A stretch of DNA of 64,000 bases from Pseudomonadaceae bacterium SI-3 (lineage in GTDB: Bacteria > Pseudomonadota > Gammaproteobacteria > Pseudomonadales > Pseudomonadaceae). The position numbers and the translations under genes are program-made. How positions within the stretch are numbered: position 1 is the stretch's first letter; every line of letters starts with the position of its first letter. The notes under the pieces are model-generated. The model was given only the letters and a program-made list of their open reading frames with translations. It had not been told where the DNA came from and did not search any database. The stretch spans positions 2,790,001 through 2,854,000 of the forward strand of contig CP026511.1 of NCBI GenBank assembly GCA_004010935.1. Direction: 5' to 3'. Shown piece by piece: positions 7,350 through 15,522 of this stretch.

Positions 7350-8519
7350 ATGATTTTCCAGTTCTCAAATCGACAGCGTTCGACTGTTGACTCGCACGCG
7401 CCAACGCCGACTCTCTCCAGCCAGGCTGCGCGCCGACTCGCCGTTACGCTCACCAGCGCCTTGATGCTCGGCCTGGCCGGCTGCGGCACGCAAAAACCGG
7501 AGGTGCCTGCGCCCCGGCCGGACGAAGTACGCGCCAAGATCGTCCGGCTGATCCCCAGCAACATCCCGAATCGACAGGGCTGGGCCACCGACATCTACGC
7601 CGCCTTCGATGCGCTGGCGATCCCGCCGACTAACGAGAACCTCTGCGCCGTCCTGGCCGTTACGGTGCAGGAATCCACTTTCCAGGCGACCCCACCGGTT
7701 CCAGGCCTGGCGAAAATCGCCCGCGATGAGATCTACCGTCGCGCGTCTCGACTCCATGTCCCACGCTTCATCGTAGATGCGGCCTTGGACGTCCAATCAC
7801 CCAACGGCAAGACCTACAGCCAGCGCCTCGCGGCGGTGCGCACTGAAGAACAGCTGAGCGCAATCTTCGACGACTTCCTCGGCATCATGCCGCTCGGCAA
7901 ACAGCTGTTCGGCACGCTCAACCCGGTCAAGACCGGTGGCCCCATGCAAGTCAGTATCGCCTTCGCCGAAGACCGCGCACGCGACTATCCCTACCGCCGT
8001 GAAGGCTCTATCCGGGATGAGGTGTTCACTCGCCGCGGCGGTATGTACTTCGGCATTGCACATCTGCTGGACTACCCCGCTAGTTACACCCAGCCGCTGT
8101 ACCGCTTCGCAGATTTCAATGCCGGCTGGTATGCCAGCCGCAACGCCGCGTTTCAGGCCGCGGTCAGCCGCGCGAGCGGGATCAAGCTGACCCTCGATGG
8201 CGATCTGATCATTCATGGCAGCAGCAAAGCCGGCCAGACCGAGCGTGCGGTTCGCTCGCTGGCGGGCAAGCTCGACATGAGCGAGACAGCGATTCGCAAC
8301 GCCCTGGAGCGCGGCGATACGCACGGATTCGAGAAAACCACGCTGTATGAGCGCGTCTTCGCTTTGGCTGATAAGCGTGCAGGAAAGCCTCTGCCCCGCG
8401 CGGTGCTGCCTGGCATTCGGCTGGAAAGTCCGAAGATCACACGCAACCTGACGACCGCCTGGTTTGCCAATCGAGTCAATGATCGACATCTGGCGTGCAT
8501 GAAACGCGCAGGCCATTAG
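7350..8519 (+). CDS. DUF1615 family lipoprotein
   Basis: 389 residues from the ATG at 7350. A hydrophobic run ends in the lipobox LAGC at residue 45 (ALMLGLAGCGTQ), so the mature protein should be lipid-anchored. The signal region is longer than usual, which makes a slightly later, non-ATG start possible. The body contains VQESTFQATPPVPGL, GGPMQVSIAFAE and RRGGMYFGIAHLLDYP, patterns of DUF1615. The QES and GPMQVS motifs resemble the catalytic segments of lysozyme-like lytic transglycosylases, so a role on peptidoglycan is possible but not shown. It is divergent from the apyrase gene. Confidence 0.8.
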   Translation: MIFQFSNRQRSTVDSHAPTPTLSSQAARRLAVTLTSALMLGLAGCGTQKPEVPAPRPDEVRAKIVRLIPSNIPNRQGWATDIYAAFDALAIPPTNENLCAVLAVTVQESTFQATPPVPGLAKIARDEIYRRASRLHVPRFIVDAALDVQSPNGKTYSQRLAAVRTEEQLSAIFDDFLGIMPLGKQLFGTLNPVKTGGPMQVSIAFAEDRARDYPYRREGSIRDEVFTRRGGMYFGIAHLLDYPASYTQPLYRFADFNAGWYASRNAAFQAAVSRASGIKLTLDGDLIIHGSSKAGQTERAVRSLAGKLDMSETAIRNALERGDTHGFEKTTLYERVFALADKRAGKPLPRAVLPGIRLESPKITRNLTTAWFANRVNDRHLACMKRAGH

Positions 8520-8578
8520 CGGGAACATTTGTCACCGGCAACCCCTCGCAGTACTGGTATTGCGAACTCGGAGCCGTT

Positions 8579-9832
8579 ATGTCCCAGCTGAACATTGCAC
8601 TTGCCATCATGGGCGGCGTTGCCGTCTGTATTGCGTTGCTGTCGGCGCTGATCAAGCGTAGCCCTGTATCCGAGCCGGCGCTCGCCGTGCTGGTCGGCCT
8701 TGCCGTCGGCCCATATGGCTTGAGTTGGCTCGATCTCGCGCGCTGGGGCGACACCTTCAGCATTCTCGAGCAAGCGGCGCGGCTGACGCTGGCAATCGGG
8801 CTGATGGGTGTTGCCCTGCGCCTGCAGCGTGCGGCGCTCAAGGCCATGCTCAAGCCCGTCATGCTCTTGCTGACCTTCGTCATGCTCGGTATGTGGCTGG
8901 TGTCATCCTTGTTGGCCGGTTGGCTGCTGGGGTTGTCGCTGTGGGCAGCCCTGCTGCTGGGTGCAGTGGTCACACCCACCGACCCGGTAGTCGCCAGCTC
9001 GATCGTGACCGGCAAGTTCGCAAAACAGCACCTCCCCTTGCGGCTGCGCGACACCCTGTCGGCGGAATCCGGAGCCAACGACGGCCTGGCCTACGCCTTC
9101 GTCATGCTGCCAATTCTCATGCTCAGCCATTCGCCTAATCAGGCCTGGTCGCGCTGGCTCATCGAGTCGGTACTGATCGGCATCGGTGGTGCCGCGCTGA
9201 TGGGCGCAATTGTGGGTTTTGCAGCAGCCAAGCTGCTGGCCTTTGCAGAGCACAAGAAGCTGGTAGCCAGTTCCTCTCTGCTGGGCTACACCGTGGCGTT
9301 CTCACTATTGACGCTGGGACTCGCCAAGCTGCTGCAGACAGATGGGGTGCTGGCGGTATTCGCAGCGGGGCTGGCGTTCAACCTCTTCAGCGAGAAGCAC
9401 GAAGAGCAGGAAGAAGAAAACATCCAGGAAGCAGTGGCAAAGCTATTCACGCTGCCGATGTTTGTGATCTTCGGCATCGCTCTTCCCTTGCACGAGTGGG
9501 TAGCGCTGGGATGGCCGCTGGTGGCGCTTGCGTTGCTGGTCCTGTTGTTGCGCAGGCCTCCGGTGGTGATGGTGATGTCCAGCACCTGGAGCCATTCGCT
9601 CAATTCCCGCGACTCGCTCTACCTCGGCTGGTTCGGCCCGCTGGGTATCGCCGCGATCTACTACGCCGCGCTCGCACATAGCCATCTGCACGATCCGCTC
9701 TATTGGCATGCGGCGAGCGCGTTGATCTTCGCATCGATCATGATTCACGGCGTGTCTGCGGCACCGCTGTCGCATCTGTATTCACGCCATCCCGGCGCAG
9801 CGCCGCAAGGTAGCGCTCACCTGGACGAGTAA
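8579..9832 (+). CDS. Cation:proton antiporter, NhaP/CPA1 type
   Basis: 417 residues from the ATG at 8579 (GGAG just upstream), with about 12 membrane segments. Signature residues of CPA1 exchangers are present: GVALRLQRAAL in an early loop, GAVVTPTDPVVASSI (the TDP core of the ion site) and LSAESGANDGLAYAF (the ND pair). It should exchange Na+ or K+ for H+ across the inner membrane in pH and salt homeostasis. There is no C-terminal TrkA or cNMP domain. It starts 59 bases after the lipoprotein gene and may be cotranscribed with it. Confidence 0.9.
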   Translation: MSQLNIALAIMGGVAVCIALLSALIKRSPVSEPALAVLVGLAVGPYGLSWLDLARWGDTFSILEQAARLTLAIGLMGVALRLQRAALKAMLKPVMLLLTFVMLGMWLVSSLLAGWLLGLSLWAALLLGAVVTPTDPVVASSIVTGKFAKQHLPLRLRDTLSAESGANDGLAYAFVMLPILMLSHSPNQAWSRWLIESVLIGIGGAALMGAIVGFAAAKLLAFAEHKKLVASSSLLGYTVAFSLLTLGLAKLLQTDGVLAVFAAGLAFNLFSEKHEEQEEENIQEAVAKLFTLPMFVIFGIALPLHEWVALGWPLVALALLVLLLRRPPVVMVMSSTWSHSLNSRDSLYLGWFGPLGIAAIYYAALAHSHLHDPLYWHAASALIFASIMIHGVSAAPLSHLYSRHPGAAPQGSAHLDE

Positions 9833-9883
9833 TCTGGCTGAGCCAATAGAACGAAACGGGCGGACCGCGTTGGGACGAGCCGA

Positions 9884-10489
9884 TCAGCCAATCAGCCCCA
9901 TCCCCGCAAGCACGAAGGCGCCAACCGCCACGATTATCCCGAGAACGATGGCTGCTCCGTCTCGGGTGGTGATACCCAGACCGAACAGGCAGATGGCCGA
10001 GAACGGCGCGGTGCTGGCGAAGGGCAACAGTTCAAGCGGAGGCACCGAGGTCGCAAGCACTACGCAGAGCACCGCAATCACTCGTAGAAAGCTATTGCTG
10101 GTGGCCCAGGCCAAACGCTTGTTGCTCACTTTGTCCAGCCAGCGCACAACCGGACGGATTTTGTTCAGGCCCTTCTCAAGCTTCTGACCGCTGACCGAGC
10201 GATGCGCGAGAAATCCGGGCATCCAGAAATGATGCCGACCAAACAACATCTGGATGGCGAACAACGCGACGATCAGTGCGAGCATGCTCGGCACGCCGGG
10301 GATACCGCCGACCGGGCTGATCTCGATGATTGCGGGAACGAACAGGAACGGCCCGAAACTGCGCTGACCGATTGTGTTCTGAATGTCACCAACCGATACC
10401 TTAGTTTGGTTATCGCCTAACTCGACGACACCGTCGATCACTTGTTCAAGACAGTCATGTTCGTGTTCGCGCTTGTTGGTCTCAGTCAT
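9884..10489 (-). CDS. ExoD-family membrane protein
   Basis: 201 residues. A polar N-terminus (1-40) leads into GPFLFVPAIIEISPVGGIPGVPS, the family hallmark, then several hydrophobic helices and a terminal pair of membrane segments. ExoD was named for an effect on exopolysaccharide in Rhizobium; the biochemical role is unknown. It is convergent with the antiporter gene, with 51 bases between the two stops. An AGGAGGACC-like site precedes the ATG at 10489. Confidence 0.85.
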   Translation of the reverse strand: MTETNKREHEHDCLEQVIDGVVELGDNQTKVSVGDIQNTIGQRSFGPFLFVPAIIEISPVGGIPGVPSMLALIVALFAIQMLFGRHHFWMPGFLAHRSVSGQKLEKGLNKIRPVVRWLDKVSNKRLAWATSNSFLRVIAVLCVVLATSVPPLELLPFASTAPFSAICLFGLGITTRDGAAIVLGIIVAVGAFVLAGMGLIG

Positions 10490-10703
10490 GCGGTCCTCCT
10501 CGTCGCAGTAGGGCTGTAGATACGGCAGGATGCCTGCTGCGACACTTAAAGCACTGTCCCGCTGACATAATCCTCTGATGAGCTACAGCAAGTTATTTGC
10601 GATCGAAACAGCAAAGTACAGTCACAGCTTTGTTGCACAAAACTTGTACAAATTACAACCATGCGACTTGCCATCATTGCCGTGCCGCTTAATCAAACGG
10701 CAT
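10490..10703. other. Intergenic stretch upstream of exoD
   Basis: About 210 bases between the exoD start and the terminator of the KGG-repeat gene. It is AT-richer than its surroundings and likely holds the exoD promoter. No convincing reading frame or RNA is visible. Confidence 0.4.
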
Positions 10704-10733
10704 AAAAAAACGGAACTTGCTTAGCAAGTTCCG
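10704..10733 (-). terminator. Rho-independent terminator of the KGG-repeat gene
   Basis: CGGAACTTGC-TTA-GCAAGTTCCG (10711-10733) is a perfect 10-bp stem. On the minus strand it is followed by seven T (10710-10704), 38 bases after the gene stop. Confidence 0.85.
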
Positions 10734-10771
10734 CTTATGTTCGCTTACGTTAACATTAATGCGTTAACGTA

Positions 10772-11083
10772 TTACGATTTGCGGCCGCCACCATGGCTGT
10801 TTTCGCCGCCTTTCTTACCAGCTTCAGAAGCCTTCTCGCGGTCGTTGGCAAAGTTGCCACCGCTGTTCTGGCCGCCTTTCTGGCCGGCTTCAGAAGCTTT
10901 CTCGCGGTCGTTAGCGAAGTTGCCGCCGCTGTTCTGGCCGCCCTTCTGGCCGGCTTCGGAGGCGCGCTGCGGATCGTTGGCAAAGTTGCCGCCGCTGTTG
11001 TGACCGCCTTTTTGCCCAGCTTCGGAGGCCTTTTCGCGATCGTTTGCAAAGTTACCCGGATTTCCGCTCTTATCGTTCGACAT
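10772..11083 (-). CDS. KGG-repeat stress-induced hydrophilic protein (Con-10/GsiB type)
   Basis: 103 residues made almost wholly of four tandem 22-residue repeats of the form GNFANDREKASEAGQKGGQNSG. Each contains the KGG motif of stress-induced acidophilic-repeat proteins (PF10685). The second repeat differs most (DPQRAS). The protein is very hydrophilic, Gly/Asn/Lys rich and predicted disordered. Relatives are induced by desiccation, starvation or osmotic stress and may protect proteins, but the mechanism is unproven. The DNA repeats with a 66-base period. A strong terminator follows it, and the gene stands alone. Confidence 0.9.
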   Translation of the reverse strand: MSNDKSGNPGNFANDREKASEAGQKGGHNSGGNFANDPQRASEAGQKGGQNSGGNFANDREKASEAGQKGGQNSGGNFANDREKASEAGKKGGENSHGGGRKS

Positions 11084-11518
11084 GAGATTACTCCAGTTAC
11101 TTGGTGGTACTTGAAATGGCGACCGCTCTGCAGCCGCCTCACTATCTCGGAGGACAAGAGCGGCCCGAGAGTTCTAAAAAAAAAGTATATCTAGATGAAC
11201 GGCGTACAGTTCAAACTGCCATTACAAGCGCAACACATGGACAATAAATAATTGCATTTAGATAGCAACGAAACGCTAGATGCCCCACCCGCGCCAGTTA
11301 CACCGCTATATATACTTTTTCCACACTCGGCGAGCACCAACGATCAAGGTATGCGATCCGAAAACGCCGTTCATCGGCGCGCCGAAACGGGCTGAGTTTG
11401 TCAACAACCTGTAACCGAATCCGGGCAGTCTCGGAGCCATGGAAAGCCACGACGGCTGGCGCAAGGATGCGACTTTTTTCAGGACCACCAACCACTCGAC
11501 CGAGACATTGGAGGCCAC
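11084..11518. other. Gene-poor stretch with dispersed inverted repeats
   Basis: No supported gene. It presumably contains the KGG gene promoter on the minus strand. Two interleaved inverted repeats are visible. One is AAAAAGTATAT at 11180-11190 with its complement at 11310-11320. The other is GATGAACGGCGT at 11194-11205 with its complement at 11364-11375. The central 11210-11320 part is AT-rich. Confidence 0.45.
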
Positions 11519-11689
11519 ATGAGCAGCAAAACTCTAGAAACCCTGGTCAAGCGATCCGACCTCAACCCCAAGCAGCCGCTTGAGTTCTGGAGGCAGCTGC
11601 GGCGCTGTAAGACTGACTATCGCCCAAGCGCGGCGGCACTGGCGAGGCGTGCGTCGATGGACCTCGAGTGCTGCGCGGCCGGCCGATAA
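11519..11689 (+). CDS. Possible small protein, 56 residues
   Basis: ATG at 11519 with GGAGG five bases upstream, reading MSSKTLETLVKRSDL to a TAA at 11687. The product is basic and soluble, with FWRQLRRCKTDY in the middle. A hairpin (11750-11769) lies 60 bases after the stop. I do not recognise a family. The good ribosome site and ordinary codon use argue for a real gene, but length and lack of recognised relatives keep this tentative. Confidence 0.4.
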   Translation: MSSKTLETLVKRSDLNPKQPLEFWRQLRRCKTDYRPSAAALARRASMDLECCAAGR

Positions 11690-12199
11690 GCATCGTCTAG
11701 CCGGCATACACCGTACGTCGCCCTTACGTCGCAACAGAACAAACAGAAACGGGCTCAGCGTTGAGCCCGCAGGCGCGCGCTTTTAGCTGTTCGCCATTCC
11801 CTCCTAAGACCAGTCTGCCGTGGCAAGCTTTCCACTGCCCACGCCCGCCTTCTTTCACGGGCTGGTATGAACTGTCTACAAGACACTCTCTTGAACAGCG
11901 TCGACGCAATCTCTTCCGCCGATCGGCTTTGGCACAGCCTGCACGATTCTGCCGCCTAAGGCTTCGCACCACAGAGCGCTCTTCAGTTCATCTTTCGCCC
12001 CCTCAAGCCGACGGCCGTTTCCGCAAATCGCTAAGCAGACCATCAGCCCGGCCGGCTGAAGGCGGCCATCACATCCGCACCGATTACGACAACGTCTTGA
12101 CATACTTACCGTCTAGGATTTAACTGCATATCAGCGATAACGATTTCCCTTCGCCCGTAGAAAAGAACAAATATTCGAAATGTATAGGTGAATAAATTC
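11690..12199. other. Intergenic region upstream of the alicyclic-acid operon
   Basis: About 500 bases. A hairpin GGGCTCA-GCGT-TGAGCCC sits at 11751-11768. Open frames on both strands here are Arg/Ser-rich and unlike proteins. The operon promoter should lie near the right end, where TTGACA occurs at 12097-12102, followed 17 bases later by TTAACT (12120-12125), a weak -10. Confidence 0.4.
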
Positions 12200-13867
12200 A
12201 TGAACATCACCGCAACGGTGCCATCCGAACGCCGCGCATCAATGATCGAGACCGGCGCCTGGAATGACATGATCATTACAGACTATTTGGATCAGGCTGT
12301 ATCAAGCAGTGCTGACGCCCCTGCCCTCATCGCATACCGTGTAAACCAGAACGTGAGGTGCGCATTCAGCTATGCCGAGATTGATCATGTGGTTCGGCGC
12401 ATCGCCGCCGGCCTGGCAGCGCTAGGTGTGAGCAAAGGTGCAGTGGTGTCCTGTCAATTGCCCAACTGGTGGGAGATGACTGCCCTGCACCTGGCGTGCG
12501 TACGCATCGGCGCGGTGCTCAATCCGTTAATGCCGATTTTTCGCGAGCACGAACTGCGCTTCATGCTGGGCTATGCGCAGAGCCGTGTATTGGTGATCCC
12601 TCAGTCGTTCCGCGGCTTTGATTACGCAGAAATGGTGGACGGGTTGCGCGGCGAACTGCCGGCGCTTGAGCACGTACTGGTGATCGACAGCGACGACGAG
12701 AGTCGTTCGTTCCAGCGAGTACTACTGGATCGAGCCTGGGAAGAAGAAACCGATACCCAAGCGCTATTCGCCGACCGGAAGCCGCACGGCGACGACGTCG
12801 TCCAGCTGCTCTACACATCCGGTACTACGGGCCAGCCCAAGGGCGTCCTGCACACCAGCAATACGCTATTCAGCAATATCCGTCCCTACGCCGAACGCCT
12901 GCATCTGGGCAGCGACGACATCATGTTCATGGCGTCGCCGCTGGCTCATCAGACCGGCTTTCTTTACGGTCTGATGATGCCCATCTACTTGAAGAGCGCG
13001 TCTGTGCTGCAGGACGTATGGGACCCGACGTTTGCCGTCAAGGTTGCCAAGGCCGAGCGACCGACCTTCACCATGGCGTCGACGCCATTTCTGGCCGACC
13101 TGATCGAGATCGCGCCGCAGCACCCCGAAGAACTGTCCTCGCTGCGCATCTTCGTCTCAGCCGGTGCGCCAATACCGGGGGCGCTCGTGGAGCGCGCGGC
13201 CGCCGCCATCCAGGCCAAGATTGTCTCCGCGTGGGGGATGACTGAAAACGGTGCCGTAACCATGACCCGGCCCGAAGACGAGCCGGAACGCGCGATCAAC
13301 AGCGACGGCGTCGCAGTGCCGCATATGGCAGTACGCGTGGTTGATGAGAACGGCGAAGACGTACCGCGCGGCACCGAAGGCAACCTGCTCGTTCGGGGCG
13401 CCAGCCTGTTTGTGGGTTACCTGAAGCGCCCGGACCTTTACGACGTGGATGAGGACGGCTGGTTTCCCACCGGCGACCTGGCGCGGATGGACGCTCAGGG
13501 CTACATCCGGATCACGGGACGCACGAAGGACGTGGTGATCCGCGGTGGCGAAAACGTACCGGTCGTTGAAATCGAAAACCTGCTCTACAAACACCCGGCG
13601 ATTTCCGCCGTCGCGCTGGTGGGATGCCCTGATGACCGTCTGGGCGAGCGGCTTTGTGCCTACGTCACCCTCCATGACGGGCATCAGTCGCTCAGTCTGC
13701 AGGAGGCTGTCCGTTTCCTAACGGAGCAGCGCCTAACCCGCAACTACTTACCGGAATACCTCGAAGTGCTGCCTGAATTGCCACGCACACCGTCCGGGAA
13801 AATCCAGAAATTCAAACTGCGTGAGCAAGCCAAGGGCATCAGCCTTCCGGCAGCCAAGCCCGCCTGA
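12200..13867 (+). CDS. aliA: Acyl-CoA ligase, probably cyclohexanecarboxylate-CoA ligase
   Basis: 555 residues from the ATG at 12200 (AGGTGA 8 bases upstream; a GTG at 12188 is in frame). It has all ANL-superfamily motifs: the P-loop YTSGTTGQPKGVLHT (about 199-213), the AMP-binding WGMTENG, GWFPTGDLARMD, TGRTKDVVIRGGENVPVVEIE and the C-terminal catalytic Lys in RTPSGKIQKF. The reaction is acid + ATP + CoA to acyl-CoA + AMP + PPi. The substrate is inferred from the neighbours badH, badI and aliB, which together describe cyclohexanecarboxylate breakdown. It is the first gene of that operon; the gap to badH is 33 bases. Confidence 0.82.
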   Translation: MNITATVPSERRASMIETGAWNDMIITDYLDQAVSSSADAPALIAYRVNQNVRCAFSYAEIDHVVRRIAAGLAALGVSKGAVVSCQLPNWWEMTALHLACVRIGAVLNPLMPIFREHELRFMLGYAQSRVLVIPQSFRGFDYAEMVDGLRGELPALEHVLVIDSDDESRSFQRVLLDRAWEEETDTQALFADRKPHGDDVVQLLYTSGTTGQPKGVLHTSNTLFSNIRPYAERLHLGSDDIMFMASPLAHQTGFLYGLMMPIYLKSASVLQDVWDPTFAVKVAKAERPTFTMASTPFLADLIEIAPQHPEELSSLRIFVSAGAPIPGALVERAAAAIQAKIVSAWGMTENGAVTMTRPEDEPERAINSDGVAVPHMAVRVVDENGEDVPRGTEGNLLVRGASLFVGYLKRPDLYDVDEDGWFPTGDLARMDAQGYIRITGRTKDVVIRGGENVPVVEIENLLYKHPAISAVALVGCPDDRLGERLCAYVTLHDGHQSLSLQEAVRFLTEQRLTRNYLPEYLEVLPELPRTPSGKIQKFKLREQAKGISLPAAKPA

Positions 13868-13900
13868 ACACTACAACCCTGCATTCGCTGGAGAACCGAT

Positions 13901-14668
13901 ATGAAAGGCCTAGCTGGAAAAACCGTCATCATCACCGGCGGTGGCGGTGGCATTGGCCGCGCGCTCTGCCTGCGCTTTGCCGCCGAGGGCAGCCGAGTCG
14001 CGGTGCTCGATCGTGACGAGGCAGCTGCGCAGAGCACAGCCGAGCTTGTCACCGAAGCCGGCGGCCAGGCAGTGGCCTACGCGGCGGACATTACCGACTA
14101 CGCCACCATCGTCGAAACGGTAGACAAAGTTGAGCGCGAACTGGGCGTGCCGACCATCCTCGTCAACAACGCGGGCTTCGACCGCTTCATGCCGTTTCTC
14201 AAGACCGAGCCGGGCATGTGGCAGCAGCTGATCGACATCAACCTGACCGGCGCGCTCAACATGCACCACGTGGTGCTGCCGAAAATACTCGAAGCCGGCG
14301 GCGGCAAGGTGATCAACATCGCCTCCGATGCCGCGCGCGTCGGCTCGTCCGGGGAAGCGGTCTATGCGGCCTGTAAAGCGGGCTTGATCGGTCTGTCGAA
14401 AACCCTGGCGCGAGAGCTTGCCAGCAAGAACATCAATTTCAACGTGGTCTGCCCCGGCCCCACCGATACCGCGCTGCTGAAAAGCGTGGCGGCCACTTCG
14501 AATAATCCGGAGAAGCTGCTTGAAGCGTTCAAGAACGCCGTTCCGAAGCGTCGGCTTGGCCAACCGGAAGACTATCCCGGGATCGTCTGTTTACTTGCTA
14601 GCGACGATGCCGACTTCATCACTGGACAAGTCATCAGCGTATCCGGCGGCCTGACCATGGCTGGCTGA
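13901..14668 (+). CDS. badH: 2-hydroxycyclohexanecarboxyl-CoA dehydrogenase (SDR)
   Basis: 255 residues, classical short-chain dehydrogenase. The NAD site is TGGGGGIG (residues 12-19), D61/I62 in the ADITD loop and NNAG at about 88-91. The catalytic set is Ser in NIASDAARVGSSGEAVYAACK with the YxxxK pair. The string SDAARVGSSGEAVYAACK and the tail ITGQVISVSGGLTM closely match Rhodopseudomonas BadH as I remember it. It oxidises the 2-hydroxy acyl-CoA to 2-ketocyclohexanecarboxyl-CoA using NAD. It lies between aliA and badI, 13 bases before the latter, which strongly supports the assignment. Confidence 0.85.
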   Translation: MKGLAGKTVIITGGGGGIGRALCLRFAAEGSRVAVLDRDEAAAQSTAELVTEAGGQAVAYAADITDYATIVETVDKVERELGVPTILVNNAGFDRFMPFLKTEPGMWQQLIDINLTGALNMHHVVLPKILEAGGGKVINIASDAARVGSSGEAVYAACKAGLIGLSKTLARELASKNINFNVVCPGPTDTALLKSVAATSNNPEKLLEAFKNAVPKRRLGQPEDYPGIVCLLASDDADFITGQVISVSGGLTMAG

Positions 14669-14681
14669 ACAGGAGCTCAAC

Positions 14682-15464
14682 ATGAATTACGAAGACATCC
14701 TCTACAGCGAAGCCGACGGCGTCGCGACCATCACCATCAACCGCCCCGAGCGCTACAACGCGTTTCGCGGCCAGACCTGCATGGAGCTGCTCGACGCCTT
14801 CAACCGGGCCGGCTGGAACAAGGCCATTGGCGTCATCGTATTCACCGGTGCCGGCGACAAAGCCTTCTGCACGGGCGGCGACCAAGGTGCGCATGAAGGC
14901 CAATACGACGGTCGCGGCCTGATCGGACTGCCCGTCGAAGAGTTGCAGAATCTGATTCGCGAAGTGCCCAAGCCCGTTATCGCGCGCGTCAACGGATTCG
15001 CCATTGGCGGCGGGCACGTACTGCACGTGGTCTGCGACCTGAGCATCGCCTCGGAAGGCGCCATCTTCGGCCAAGTCGGTCCAAAGGTCGGCTCGGTCGA
15101 TCCGGGGTACGGCACCGCGTACCTCAGCCGGGTGATCGGAGAGAAACGCGCGAGGGAGATTTGGTACCTGTGCCGTAAGTACAGCGCGCAGCAAGCGTAT
15201 GACTGGGGCCTGGTCAACGCCGTGGTGCCCCACGATGAACTCGATGCCGAAGTGAGCAAGTGGTGCGACGAAATTCTGGAAAAGAGCCCGACCGCCCTCT
15301 CCATCGCCAAGCGCTCGTTCAATGCCGACAGCGCCAATATTGGCGGGATCGGCGGGCTCGGGATGCAGGCACTGAGCCTGTACTACGACACCGACGAAGC
15401 CAAGGAAGGGACCGCTGCGTTCAAGGAAAAGCGCAAACCGAACTTCCGTCAGTTTTACAAGTAG
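14682..15464 (+). CDS. badI: 2-ketocyclohexanecarboxyl-CoA hydrolase (ring cleavage)
   Basis: 260 residues, crotonase fold, the same length as Rhodopseudomonas BadI. It has INRPERYNAFRG, AFCTGGDQGAHEGQYDGRG (oxyanion hole and loop), VIARVNGFAIGGGHVLHVVCDL, FGQVGPKVGSVDPGYGTAYL and the tail FKEKRKPNFRQF. The GSVDPGYGTAYL segment is shared with MenB-type enzymes and BadI and separates it from ordinary enoyl-CoA hydratases. It hydrolyses the ring of 2-ketocyclohexanecarboxyl-CoA to pimeloyl-CoA, which then enters beta-oxidation. GGAG precedes the start. Confidence 0.87.
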   Translation: MNYEDILYSEADGVATITINRPERYNAFRGQTCMELLDAFNRAGWNKAIGVIVFTGAGDKAFCTGGDQGAHEGQYDGRGLIGLPVEELQNLIREVPKPVIARVNGFAIGGGHVLHVVCDLSIASEGAIFGQVGPKVGSVDPGYGTAYLSRVIGEKRAREIWYLCRKYSAQQAYDWGLVNAVVPHDELDAEVSKWCDEILEKSPTALSIAKRSFNADSANIGGIGGLGMQALSLYYDTDEAKEGTAAFKEKRKPNFRQFYK

Positions 15465-15522
15465 CGCGTCCCGCACGGAGCCGGAGCCCGGCTCTGTCAC
15501 AAGCTTATGGCTGGAGAACACC

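Noticed and set aside
10772-11083. Regular 66-base repeats considered as a CRISPR-like array
   Set aside because: The repeats are in frame, encode KGG protein repeats and have no unique spacers; no cas genes are present.
11724-11972. 82-codon minus-strand frame in the gap before aliA
   Set aside because: Arg/Cys-rich, no ribosome site, no family; typical of random high-GC frames.
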